DNA of 64,000 nucleotides, from contig NC_091096.1 in assembly GCF_024713975.1 (NCBI RefSeq), positions 5,359,501 to 5,423,500 on the forward strand, written 5' to 3'. Shown one piece after another: positions 22,522-33,942 of this stretch (position 1 is its first letter; each line of letters begins with the position of its first letter). Below the pieces are notes generated by a model. The model made no database searches, was not told where the DNA came from, and was given only the letters and a program-made list of their open reading frames with translations. This stretch comes from Paralichthys olivaceus. Lineage: Eukaryota; Chordata; Actinopteri; Pleuronectiformes; Paralichthyidae. Position numbers and translations under genes: made by a program.

Positions 22522-24241
22522 TCAGCTCTGTTGTTTTTCCCCAGCATGAGTCCTCCTGTGTAATCTCAGCCCCGTGTTATGAGCGAAATTCCTCCCACAG
22601 AGGTTGCATGTGTACGGCTTCTCCCCTGTATGGACTCGGGTGTGTATTTTCAATGTTGTGTTGATAGCAAACCTCTTCCCACACCAAATACATTTATAAG
22701 GCTTTTCCCCTGTATGCACCCGGACGTGATTTGTGAGAGACGAGTGGTGAGAAAACTTATTCCCGCAGAAAATGCAGCTGTATGGCTTCTCCCCTGTGTG
22801 AGTTCGGTTGTGCCTCCTCAGGTCGGCTCTACGGGTGAAAGTTTTCCCGCAAGTGACGCAAGTGTGCGGCCTCTCGCCAGAGTGAGTTTTCATATGACTG
22901 ATGTGGTTTGATTGACATTTGAACCCTTTCCCGCAGGTGCCACATTTAAAACGTTTTTCACCAGTGTGGGTCCTTGAGTGAAATTTGAACTTTAAGAAAT
23001 CATTAAACTCCTCACAGCAAATCATGCATTTGAAATGTTTGTTCTCTGGTGTCTGATGAGTACTCGCATTCTCCTGGTTTGCTTTTTCAAGGTCTCTGTC
23101 TGTAGCTACATGTGAGTTGTGAGAAAGCTGATGGTCACTGTTTACAACTGATATATCTGAACCCCCTGTGTAAGATTCAGATTTTACTTTACTCTGCAAC
23201 TGTCTTTGTGCTGCATTCTGAATTTGGTTAGGGTCCATTAGCAGAATCTGGTCTTCACTGTAATCACTCCCCTCATGTGCAAGTCTTAACAAGTCAGTCT
23301 CCTGCTTCAGTATGAGCTGCTCTCTGTCACGACCGGAGCAGAGCTCCTCCACCTCCACGCTAAACTGTGACTCCCCTTGGCTCAGGGTGGAGTTCCTCTT
23401 CTGGTTACAGTCACAGAGCCTCTGATGGCCCAGGAGAACCTCCTCATTACAGGAAGATGACAGTGAGACATCTGAAGGGGAACCGAAAAAAGAAGCACTT
23501 AGTCATTAGGTTAGAGCAGCATCTATGGAGAGCTATGAATCCCCCAGTGGTGTATTCAACCCCATTATTTAAGCACTATGAGATTGTGATTTGTGAAAAT
23601 GGGCGACACAAATTAGATTTGATTGAATGATTGATAGATATGCACCAAATCGCACATATTCACAAATATCAGCCTCCTAAACATGCCTGATAATTTGGCT
23701 GTATCAGTACTGAATGAATCAATAAGTCATTAGCTCCGTCACTGACGTTATGATTTCACCTGTGTCCGACTGTAATAATCTACTGGTGGAACTTGGTGGA
23801 CGGACGTCGGACGGGTCCAAGGATTTTTGTACTTTTGGTGCGGATTCCGCATAACTTTGTTTTTCGTAAGCAGGATAGGACGTTTTTCAACACGATGATT
23901 GATTTCCCAGACAACAATTCATGGCTCTTGGTGAGAAAAAGAAAATCTGAATTTTTCTTGAGTTGCAGTACGTTGAGCTCTCTCGGTCCCCGTAAAATAC
24001 AGCTTATAAATGATATATACAAAGAAGATGGAGTCCTGTCATCAATTGATTTACCCCCTGTCATCAGTGGAAGGTGATGTTACGAACCTTTCTCGGGGAC
24101 TTTAGTCTCCAGCAGTCTGCGCTGACGCTCGATCTCCTCCTCGTAAACCTGAACTGTTTGTTCAAAGACTCCTAATATTTCCTCAGCGGCTGCGATCAGT
24201 CGCTCACTCACAAACTTTCTGAAACACAGAACCGAGGACAT
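22522..24241 (-). CDS. C2H2 zinc-finger protein, 6 fingers
   Basis: Two exons, 24241-24088 and 23471-22522, join in phase 1 to give 367 residues. Exon 1 encodes the teleost finger-gene N-terminus (FVSERLIAAAEEILGVFE, then YEEEIERQRRLL), a likely coiled coil. Exon 2 gives an acidic linker (VEVEELCSGRDREQLILKQE) and six C2H2 fingers from FKCMICCEEF to YTCNLCGRNF, with TGEKP-type linkers. Upstream ORF starts inside exon 2 are not needed, because the exon-1 ATG is supported by a good donor (G/GTTCGT) and acceptor (CCCTTCAG). It is probably a sequence-specific DNA-binding nuclear protein; its targets are unknown. It is more diverged from the neighbouring array than those genes are from each other. 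Confidence 0.88.
23472..24087 (-). other. Intron of the six-finger zinc-finger gene
   Basis: This is a single intron of 616 bp. A 94-codon open frame exists on both strands near 23780-24077, with no recognisable product, and is taken as chance. Confidence 0.7.
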
Positions 24242-24483
24242 GTTTAATCAGCCGGACATGAGATCGGCGCCACACTGACACAGCTGGGATTCTTTGTTTA
24301 CTTCCGCCGGGGGGAAGGGGTAGACTACTTCCGGGAAGACTCGCGTCATTCTCGTTTGAGAACGCGCCCCCTGCTGGTGATTGACGCAAGAGTTTCGATA
24401 GCTGCCATCGGACTGAGCTCCGGTGATTCTCCGCACCTCCTCTGGAGTCCAGTGCATATCTGAGAACAGCTCTGGAAACTCTG
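24242..24483. promoter_or_regulatory. Divergent region between two zinc-finger genes
   Basis: This region is GC-rich, with ETS-like sites (cttccgcc near 24301, acttccggg near 24328). It contains a strong CTCF-like core and an unidentified minus-strand reading frame (PELFSDMHWTPEEVRRI) near 24405-24487. The latter may be a fragment of a lost exon. Confidence 0.45.
24364..24378 (-). promoter_or_regulatory. CTCF-like motif
   Basis: Minus strand reads ACCAGCAGGGGGCGC, which fits the vertebrate CTCF core. It sits between the minus-strand six-finger gene and the plus-strand paralogue array. Confidence 0.45.
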
Positions 24484-24955
24484 GCATCTATTAGAAATAT
24501 AAAAACAGTCATGTACTCTACTGAACTCGGTGCTGCTGGACTGAATGGAAACAAGTACGATCCATGGAAACACTGAAGAACACTTTGAATTAGAACATCA
24601 ACAATGGAGACAGGAAGTTAAATATCCACTTCAAATGACTCAGACAGAGCTGAATATTAGAGAAATGCTGCAGAAGAGTTCAGTAGAGTACATGACTGTT
24701 TTTATATTTCTAATAGATGCCGCAGATACAAGGAGAATTGAATGATTTAGTCCTGGATCTGTTTTGAGACTCACTCCAATCCAGGAGGTGGCGGCAATGT
24801 GCCCGGAGGTTTTTTGCCAACCGTCATCAATAGGAGAAGAAGAACAACTATTGTTAGCTTACCATGCTTACATCCACATGAACGAGCTGCTACTCGACCA
24901 AATGCTTTTTGACCAACTTTTCTAGAACACGTGGTTTTGTTCCGTTTATAACAAT
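24484..24955. repeat. Promoter inverted repeat, copy A (left arm truncated)
   Basis: The inner arms 24484-24528 and 24676-24720 are perfect 45-bp reverse complements around a 147-bp loop. The right arm continues to about 24955. The left arm is cut at 24484 by the flank of the six-finger gene. Confidence 0.9.
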
Positions 24956-24975
24956 TGTCAGCAGAAGTAAAGTAA

Positions 24976-24989
24976 GTCGCCATCTTCCG
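24976..24989 (+). promoter_or_regulatory. YY1/ETS-like composite in zinc-finger gene A promoter
   Basis: The sequence gtcgccatcttccg lies about 50 bp before the start codon. It recurs at 28885 and 32542, and inverted at 40181 and 43650. A near version occurs at 47846. Confidence 0.5.
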
Positions 24990-25040
24990 TAGTCGATCTT
25001 CGCTGCGTTCTCGGAGAAGTCAGTTGGCTAAAGTGTTTGA

Positions 25041-27216
25041 ATGGAAATGTCTACAATCCAGAGTTTAAGACAGTTTATCAACGAGAGGTTACACACTGCT
25101 GCTGAAGAAATATTAGGATGTTTTGAAGCGACTGTCGCAAAGTACGAGGATGAGATCGATCGTCAGCGCAGACTGCTGGCTGTTACTTTGAAACCTATAG
25201 TAAAGCTGCAGAGAATAGGTCTGTATCACCTTAATGAGCAAACTATACACCACACTTACAATCCCTGTTAGTTAAACACATGGGCTCTTTTATCATGACT
25301 TCTGTCCATTGTCTCCTCCAGAGCTTCCACAGCAACATGTCTGTATCAAGGAGGAGTTTCCTGCTGACCTGCTGGAGAAGAACCCCAGTCCAGACCAAGA
25401 GGAGCCAGAACCTCCACAGATTAAGGAGGAACAAGAGGAGCACGGCATCGTCCTGGAAGTAGAGCAGCTCCTACTGAAGCAGGAGGATCAAGATAACCTT
25501 TTGTTGAATTCTACGTTCAAGGAAAGTGACCACACTGAACCAGAACCAAGTGACCACCAGCTCCTCTCCCACAACTCAGCTCAGAGACAAGATGTCAAAG
25601 GAGGCAAGAATGGAAACTCACAATCAGTTAGAACTGCGGAGCCGGCATCGGAAGAGGGACATCATGTCATCACAACAGCAAAGGAAAGCAAAAGTCAAAG
25701 TAACCTTGCATGTAACAATACCATGCCAAAGATTATGCCGAATATCTGCAAGAGTAAAAAGGTTTTCCAGTGTGACACTTGTGGAAAAGTCTTTAAGGCA
25801 AATTCAATGTTAAAAAGACATCTGAGAGTCCACACAGGTGAGAAACCATTTCTTTGCATCACCTGTGGAAAAAGTTTCCCATTTAGCAGTAGCCTGCGGG
25901 ACCACATGATAAGGCACACAGGTGAGAAGCCGTTTTCTTGCCAAACATGTGGGAAAAGTTTCCCTTTTAAAAATAGCTTGCAGGCCCACATGATAAGGCA
26001 CACAGGTGAGAAGCCGTTTTCTTGCCAAACATGTGGGAAAAAATTCCCATTTAGCGGTAGCCTGCGGGTCCACATGATAAGGCACACAGGTGAGAAGCCG
26101 TTTTCTTGCCAAACATGTGGAAAAAGTTTCCTATTTAGAAGTAACTTGCAGGACCACGTGAGAGTGCACACAGGTGAGAAGCCGTTTTCTTGCCAAACAT
26201 GTGGGAAAAGTTTTAAAAATAACAGTAACTTGCAGGCCCACATGAGAGTGCACACAGGTGAGAAGCCATTTTCTTGCCAAACATGTGGGAAAAGTTTTAA
26301 AAATAACAGTAACTTGCAGGCCCACATGAGAGTGCACACAGGTGAGAAGCCCTTTTCTTGCCAAACATGTGGGAAAAGTTTCCCATTTAAAAAAAACTTG
26401 CAGGCCCACATGAGAGTGCACACAGGTGAGAAGCCGTTTTCTTGCCAAACATGTGGAAAAAGTTTCCCGTTTAGCAGTAGCCTGCGGGTCCACATGATAA
26501 GGCACACAGGTGAGAAGCCGTTTTCTTGCCAAACATGTGGAAAAAGTTTCCCATTTAGAAGTAAGTTGCAGGCCCACATGATAAGGCACACAGGTGAGAA
26601 GCCGTTTTCTTGCCAAACATGTGGAAAAGGTTTCCCATTTAGAAGTAGCCTGCGGGTCCACATGATAAGGCACACAGGTGAGAGGCCGTTTTCTTGCCAA
26701 ACATGTGGAAAAAGTTTCCCATTTAGAAGTAAGTTGCAGGACCACATGAGAATGCACACAGGTGAGAAGCCGTTTTCTTGCCAAACATGTGGGAAAGGTT
26801 TCCCATTTAGAAGTAACTTGCGGGTCCACATGCAAATTCACACAGGTAAGGGGCCTCATCTCTGCACCACCTGTGGGAAGAGATTTCATTGCAAGTCAGT
26901 ACTAAAAACACATTTGAGAGTCCACACAGGGGAGAAAGTTTTTTCGTGCAAAATGTGTGGAAAAAGTTTCACAAGAAGCTCAAGTTTGAAGATCCACATG
27001 AGAATGCACACAGGCGAGAGACCTTTTTCTTGCAAAACTTGTGGGAAAAGTTTTACAAGTAGAGCTATCCTGCTGGACCACATGAAAACGCACACAGGTG
27101 AAAGACGTTTTTATTGCAAAACTTGTGGGAAAAGTTTTACAAGTAGAGGTACCCTGCTGGTCCACATGCAAACAGACACAGGTGAAAAACCTTTTTCTTG
27201 CATTAGTTGTGGTTAA
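25041..27216 (+). CDS. C2H2 zinc-finger protein A, about 17 fingers
   Basis: Exon 1 is 25041-25218 and exon 2 is 25322-27216, joined in phase 1, giving 690 residues. Exon 1 carries a coiled-coil motif (FINERLHTAAEEILGCFE, then YEDEIDRQRRLL). Exon 2 starts ELPQQHVCIKEEF; sumoylation-like sites are IKEE at K69 and K94. Sixteen canonical C2H2 fingers begin near residue 208, followed by one ending in Asp instead of the second His and a half finger (FSCISCG) cut by TAA. In frame after the stop another finger is still readable (YSCNTCGKCF), so the ancestral gene was longer. Most fingers have Phe at helix position -1. A poly(A) signal, ATTAAA, is at 27855. It is probably a nuclear DNA-binding protein. 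Confidence 0.9.
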
Positions 27217-28160
27217 AATTGTGCGCATGCACAAACCATGCACGATCACCAGAGAACGCTCAGAGGCAAGAGGCCTTATTCTTGCAACACTTGTGGAAAA
27301 TGTTTTATATGTGGACGTAGCTTTAAAGTCCACATGAGAAGCCACAAAGGTTAGGAGCAGTATCACTGTACAAAATTCTGGGGAAAGATTTGTTATCTAA
27401 TCACTCCTAACAAAACATCTGAGTACCCACACATGACAAAACAATATATTTATAAAATGCTGATCTTTGACTTGCCAGTTTATACGTAGTCCACAGGAGA
27501 ACACATCCAGTTGAGAAGCCAAACCATGGCAACATGAGAGGGATACGATTTGCTGAAGCGTCCTCAAATAATTTGTTACTTAGTTATTGATTTATTAATT
27601 AGTGATATCGTTTTTATATATACGCATTTTTAGACTTAACTATCAAATGGATGTGAACACCTACAAGTTACATTAAGAGTGACAACAATTGTGCCCTTTC
27701 ACGGATGTGATGTTGGAATGGGTGACGCAAGTAGAGTGAGGTCTGTGGGGATGCAGTGGAAGACATCTTCAGACTTAGGGGTGTCCATTGCTCATTTCAC
27801 ACTGTTGTTTGTATATTGTTCCACCTTCTGTTCTCCTTGATGTATCAATTCTTCATTAAAGTCTTCTACACATGACATCAGCTGCTGCCTGAGTTTTCTT
27901 TTCACCAGCTTCTAGAAAACTGCCATAACACTTTGCTTATTTATTAACCAGCAATTTATACTAAATGGTTCAAGGATGCGACAGCTGTCAGAGGAAAACA
28001 TATTATATATTGGCGTTGATTTGGTAAAAGTGGAAGATCCAGGAATTGTTAATTGCACTGAATATTGAGAGGCATTTTTCCACGATTGTCAATGTTTTAG
28101 GAAAGACTGGATCATGAGGAAAAAATCCAAACAAGGTGCTGCTACAGAATTTCTGATTCA
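27217..28160. other. 3' flank of zinc-finger gene A
   Basis: This contains the post-stop finger remnant (to about 27354), a 3' UTR with ATTAAA at 27855-27860 and spacer. The part near 27970-28130 is homologous, in reverse, to 35690-35830 and 41015-41155. Confidence 0.6.
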
Positions 28161-28864
28161 AATTGTTATAAATGCAACAAAACCACGTGTGTACTAGAAA
28201 ACTTGATCTGAAAGCATTTAGCCAAATTGCACCTCGATATGTTAGATGTTAGCATGGCAGGCTGACAATAGTTCTACTTCCAATTATGAAGGTTGGCAAA
28301 CAGCTTCTGGGTGCATTACCGCCACCTCCTGGATTGGAGTGAGTCTCAAAACAGATTCAGGACTAAATCATTCAATTCTTCTTCTATCTGCGGCATCTAT
28401 TAGAAATATAAAAACAGTCATGTACTCTACTGAACTCGGTGCTGCTGGACTGAATGGAAACAAGTACGATCCATGGAAACACTGAAGAACACTTTGAATT
28501 AGAACATCAACAATGGAGACAGGAAGTTAAATATCCACTTCAAATGACTCAGGCAGAGCTGAATATTAGAGAAATGCTGCAGAAGAGTTCAGTAGAGTAC
28601 ATGACTGTTTTTATATTTCTAATAGATGCCGCAGATACAAGGAGAATTGAATGATTTAGTCCTGGATCTGTTTTGAGACTCACTCCAATCCAGGAGGTGG
28701 CGGCAATGTGCCCGGAGGTTTTTTGCCAACCGTCATCAATAGGAGAAGAAGAACAACTATTGTGAGCTTACCATGCTAACATCCAAATGAACGAGCTGCT
28801 ACTCGACCAAATGCTTTTTGACCAACTTTTCTAGAACACGTGGTTTTGTTCCGTTTATAACAAT
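28161..28864. repeat. Promoter inverted repeat, copy B (complete)
   Basis: The left arm is 28161-28437 and the right arm 28585-28864. The inner 45 bp are perfect reverse complements. The outer parts are diverged but collinear (aacaaaaccacgtg against cacgtggttttgtt). The loop is 147 bp. The right arm forms the upstream part of the promoter of gene B. Confidence 0.92.
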
Positions 28865-28949
28865 TGTCAGCAGAAGTAAAGTAAGTCGCCATCTTCCGTA
28901 GTCGATCTTCGCTGCGTTCTCGGAGAAGTCAGTTGGCTAAAGTGTTTGA

Positions 28950-30873
28950 ATGGAAATGTCTACAATCCAGAGTTTAAGACAGTTTATCAACGAGAGGTTA
29001 CACACTGCTGCTGAAGAAATATTAGGATGTTTTGAAGCGACTGTCGCAAAGTACGAGGATGAGATCGATCGTCAGCGCAGACTGCTGGCTGTTACTTTGA
29101 AACCTATAGTAAAGCTGCAGAGAATAGGTCTGTATCACCTTAATGAGCAAACTATACACCACACTTACAATCCCTGTTAGTTAAACACATGGGCTCGTTT
29201 ATCATGACTTCTGTCCATTGTCTCCTCCAGAGCCTCCACAGCAACATGTCTGTATCAAGGAGGAGTTTCCTGCTGACCTGCTGGAGAAGAACCCCAGTCC
29301 AGACCAAGAGGAGCCAGAACCTCCACAGATTAAGGAGGAACAAGAGGAGCACGGCATCGTCCTGGAAGTAGAGCAGCTCCTACTGAAGCAGGAGGATCAA
29401 GATAACCTTTTGTTGAATTCTACGTTCAAGGAAAGTGACCACACTGAACCAGAACCAAGTGACCACCAGCTCCTCTCCCACAACTCAGCTCAGAGACAAG
29501 AGGTCAAAGGAGGCAAGAATGGAAACTCACAATCAGTTAGAACTGCGGAGCCGGCATCGGAAGAGGGACGTCATGTCATCACAACAGCAAAGGAAAGCAA
29601 AAGTCAAAGTAACCTTGCATGTAACAATACCATGCCAAAGATTATGCCGAATATCTGCAAGAGTAAAAAGGTTTTCCAGTGTGACACTTGTGGAAAAGTC
29701 TTTAAGGAAAATTCACTGTTAAAAAGACATCTGAGAGTCCACACAGGTGAGAAACCATATCTTTGCATCACCTGTGGAAAAAGTTTCCCATTTAGCAGTA
29801 GCCTGCGGGACCACATGATAAGGCACACAGGTGAGAAGCCCTTTTCTTGCCAAACATGTGGAAAAAGTTTCCCTTTTAAAAATAGCTTGCAGGCCCACAT
29901 GATAAGGCACACAGGTGAGAAGCCGTTTTCTTGCCAAACATGTGGGAAAAAATTCCCATTTAGCGGTAGCCTGCGGGTCCACATGATAAGGCACACAGGT
30001 GAGAAGCCGTTTTCTTGCCAAACATGTGGAAAAAGTTTCCCATTTAGAAGTAAGTTGCAGGACCACATGAGAGTGCACACAGATGAGAAGCCGTTTTCTT
30101 GCCAAACATGTGGGAAAAGTTTTAAAAATAACAGTAACTTGCAGGCCCACATGAGAGTGCACACAGGTGAGAAGCCATTTTCTTGCCAAACATGTGGGAA
30201 AAGTTTTAAAAATAACAGTAACTTGCAGGCCCACATGAGAGTGCACACAGGTGAGAAGCCCTTTTCTTGCCAAACATGTGGGAAAATTTTCTCATTTAAA
30301 AAAAACTTGCAGGCCCACATGAGAGTGCACACAGGTGAGAAGCCGTTTTCTTGCCAAACATGTGGAAAAAGTTTCCCATTTAGCAGTAGCCTGCGGGTCC
30401 ACATGATAAGGCACACAGGTGAGAGGCCGTTTTCTTGCCAAACATGTGGAAAAAGTTTCCCATTTAGAAGTAAGTTGCAGGACCACATGAGAGTGCACAC
30501 ACGTGAGAAGCCATTTTCTTGCCAAACATGTGGGAAAAGTTTCCCATTTAGAAGTAACTTGCGGGTCCACATGCAAATTCACAAAGGTAAGGGGCTACAT
30601 CTCTGCACCACCTGTGGGAAGAGATTCAGTTGCAAGTCAGTGCTAAAAACACATTTGAGAGTCCACACAGGGGAGATACCTTTTTCTTGCAAAACTTGTG
30701 GGAAAAGTTTTACAAGTAGAGGTATCCTGCAGGACCACATGAAAACGCACACAGGTGAAAGACGTTTTTATTGCAAAACTTGTGGAAAGAGATTTAGAAG
30801 TAGAAGTAACCTGCTGGTCCACATGCAAACAGACACAGGTGAAAAACCTTTTTCTTGCATTAGTTGTGGTTAA
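28950..30873 (+). CDS. C2H2 zinc-finger protein B, about 14 fingers
   Basis: Exon 1 is 28950-29127 and exon 2 is 29231-30873; the product is 606 residues. Exon 1 is identical to gene A at the protein level. It has thirteen canonical fingers plus one ending in Asp, and the same FSCISCG truncation by TAA as A, so the stop predates the duplication. It lacks three fingers relative to A, consistent with loss of whole 84-bp units. Two linkers are altered (HTDEK after finger 5, HTREK after finger 10). A poly(A) signal ATTAAA is at 31512. Expression from the preceding inverted-repeat promoter is inferred. Confidence 0.9.
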
Positions 30874-31817
30874 AATTGTGTGCATGCACAAACCATGCAC
30901 AATCACCAGAGAACGCTCAGAGGCAAGAGGCCTTATTCTTGCAACACTTGTGGAAAATGTTTTATTTGTGGACGTAGCTTTAAAGTCCACATGAGAAGCC
31001 ACAAAGGTTAGGAGCAGTATCACTGTACAAAATTCTGGGGAAAGATTTGTTATCTAATCACTCCTAACAAAACATCTGAGTACCCACACATGACAAAACA
31101 ATATATTTGTAAAATGCTGATCTTTGACTTGCCAGTTTATACGTAGTCCACAGGAGAACACATCCAGTTGAGAAGCCAAACCATGGCAACATGAGAGGGA
31201 TACGATTTGCTGAAGCGTCCTCAAAGAATTTGTTACTTAGTTATTGATTTATTAATTAGTGATATCGTTTTTATATATACGCATTTTTAGACTTAACTAT
31301 CAAATGGATGTGAACACCTACAAGTTACATTAAGAGTGTGAACAATTGTGCCCTTTCACGGATGTGATGTTGGAATGGGTGACGCAAGTAGAGTGAGGTC
31401 TGTGGGGATGCAGTGGAAGACATCTTCAGACTTAGGGGTGTCCATTGCTCATTTCACACTGTTGTTTGTATATTGTTCCACCTTCTGTTCTCCTTGATGT
31501 ATCAAGTGTTCATTAAAGTCTTCTACACAAGACATCAGCTGCTGCCTGAGTTTTCTTTTCACCAGCTTCTAGAAAACTGCCATAACACTTTGCTTATTTA
31601 TTAACCAGCAATTTATACTAAATGGTTCAAGGATGCGACAGGTGTCAGAGGAAAACATATTATATATTGGCGTTGATTTGGTAAAAGTGGAAGATCCAGG
31701 AATTGTTAATTGCACTGAATATTGAGAGGCATTTTTCCACAATTGTCAATGTTTTAGGAAAGACTGGATCATGAGGAAAAAATCCAAACAAGGTGCTGCT
31801 ACAGAATTTCTGATTCA
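30874..31817. other. 3' flank of zinc-finger gene B
   Basis: This is near-identical to the flank of A. It has the post-stop finger remnant, then ATTAAA at 31512-31517 and spacer. Confidence 0.6.
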
Positions 31818-32521
31818 AATTGTTATAAATGCAACAAAACCACGTGTGTACTAGAAAACTTGATCTGAAAGCATTTAGCCAAATTGCACCTCGATATGTT
31901 AGATGTTAGCATGGCAGGCTGACAATAGTTCTACTTCCAATTATGAAGGTTGGCAAACAGCTTCTGGGTGCATTACCGCCACCTCCTGGATTGGAGTGAG
32001 TCTCAAAACAGATTCAGGACTAAATCATTCAATTCTCCTTGTATCTGCGGCATCTATTAGAAATATAAAAACAGTCATGTACTCTACTGAACTTGGTGCT
32101 GCTGGACTGAATGGAAACAAGTACGATCCATGGAAACACTGAAGAACACTTTGAATTAGAACATCAACAATGGAGACAGGAAGTTAAATATCCACTTCAA
32201 ATGACTCAGGCAGAGCTGAATATGAGAGAAATGCTGCAGAAGAGTTCAGTAGAGTACATGACTGTTTTTATATTTCTAATAGATGCCGCAGATACAAGGA
32301 GAATTGAATGATTTAGTCCTGGATCTGTTTTGAGACTCACTCCAATCCAGGAGGTGGCGGCAATGTGCCCGGAGGTTTTTTGCCAACCGTCATCAATAGG
32401 AGAAGAAGAACAACTATTGTTAGCTTACCATGCTTACATCCAAATGAACGAGCTGCTACTCGACCAAATGCTTTTTGACCAACTTTTCTAGAACACGTGG
32501 TTTTGTTCCGTTTATAACAAT
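31818..32521. repeat. Promoter inverted repeat, copy C (complete)
   Basis: The arms are 31818-32094 and 32242-32521 with a 147-bp loop, 3657 bp from copy B and nearly identical to it. Confidence 0.92.
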
Positions 32522-32606
32522 TGTCAGCAGAAGTAAAGTAAGTCGCCATCTTCCGTAGTCGATCTTCGCTGCGTTCTCGGAGAAGTCAGTTGGCTAAAGT
32601 GTTTGA

Positions 32607-33942
32607 ATGGAAATGTCTACAATCCAGAGTTTAAGACAGTTTATCAACGAGAGGTTACACACTGCTGCTGAAGAAATATTAGGATGTTTTGAAGCGACTG
32701 TCGCAAAGTACGAGGATGAGATCGATCGTCAGCGCAGACTGCTGGCTGTTACTTTGAAACCTATAGTAAAGCTGCAGAGAATAGGTCTGTATCACCTTAA
32801 TGAGCAAACTATACACCACACTTACAATCCCTGTTAGTTAAACACATGGGCTCGTTTATCATGACTTCTGTCCATTGTCTCCTCCAGAGCCTCCACAGCA
32901 ACATGTCTGTATCAAGGAGGAGTTTCCTGCTGACCTGCTGGAGAAGAACCCCAGTTCAGACCAAGAGGAGCCAGAACCTCCACAGATTAAGGAGGAACAA
33001 GAGGAGCACGGCATCGTCCTGGAAGTAGAGCAGCTCCTACTGAAGCAGGAGGATCAAGATAACCTTTTTTTGAATTCTACGTTCAAGGAAAGTGACCACA
33101 CTGAACCAGAACCAAGTGACCACCAGCTCCTCTCCCACAACTCAGCTCAGAGACAAGAGGTCAAAGGAGGCAAGAATGGAAACTCACAATCAGTTAGAAC
33201 TGCGGAGCCGGCATCGGAAGAGGGACATCATGTCATCACAACAGCAAAGGAAAGCAAAAGTCAAAGTAACCTTGCATGTAACAATACCATGCCAAAGATT
33301 ATGCCGAATATCTGCAAGAGTAAAAAGGTTTTCCAGTGTGACACTTGTGGAAAAGTCTTTAAGGCAAATTCACTGTTAAAAAGACATCTGAGAGTCCACA
33401 CAGGTGAGAAACCATTTCTTTGCATCACCTGTGGAAAAAGTTTCCCATTTAGCAGTAGCCTGCGGGACCACATGATAAGGCACACAGGTGAGAAGCCCTT
33501 TTCTTGCGAAACATGTGGAAAAAGTTTCCCATTTCGATGTAAGTTGCAGGCCCACATGAGAGTGCACACAGGTGAGAAGCCATTTTCTTGCCAAACATGT
33601 GGGAAAAGTTTCCCATGTAGAAGTAACTTGCATTCACACATGAAAGTGCACACACGTGAGAAGCCATTTTCTTGCCAAACATGTGGAAAAAGTTTCCCAT
33701 TTAGAAGTAACTTGCGGGTCCACATGCAAATTCACAAAGGTAAGGGGCTACATCTCTGCACCACCTGTGGGAAGAGATTCAGTTGCAAGTCAGTGCTAAA
33801 AACACATTTGAGTGTCCACACAGGGGAGATACCTTTTTCTTGCAAAACTTGTGGGAAAAGTTTTACAAGTAGAGGTATCCTGCAGGACCACATGCAAACA
33901 GACACAGGTGAAAAACCTTTTTCTTGCATTAGTTGTGGTTAA
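32607..33942 (+). CDS. C2H2 zinc-finger protein C, about 7 fingers
   Basis: Exon 1 is 32607-32784 and exon 2 is 32888-33942; the product is 410 residues. It is the shortest plus-strand paralogue, with six canonical fingers, one ending in Asp and the shared FSCISCG stop. The N-terminal coiled coil and acidic IKEE region match A and B, so only the finger array has contracted. After the stop the remnant is open further than in A and B, to about 34263, because the later TAG is absent. A poly(A) signal ATTAAA is at 34581. The gene looks intact but with a reduced recognition array. Confidence 0.88.

Noticed and set aside
23780-24077. Overlapping 94-codon ORFs on both strands
   Set aside because: They lie inside an intron of the six-finger gene, show no family similarity and have no splice or start context.
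25695-26831. Long minus-strand open frames across zinc-finger arrays (also at 29604, 38362 and 42048)
   Set aside because: They are antisense shadows created by the 84-bp finger repeat, with repeating LLTCVHSHV or FPHVWQENGF units and no independent support.
25760-27180. CRISPR-like regular repeats
   Set aside because: The 84-bp periodicity is the C2H2 finger unit with the TGEKPF linker, in frame with a coding exon of a eukaryotic gene.
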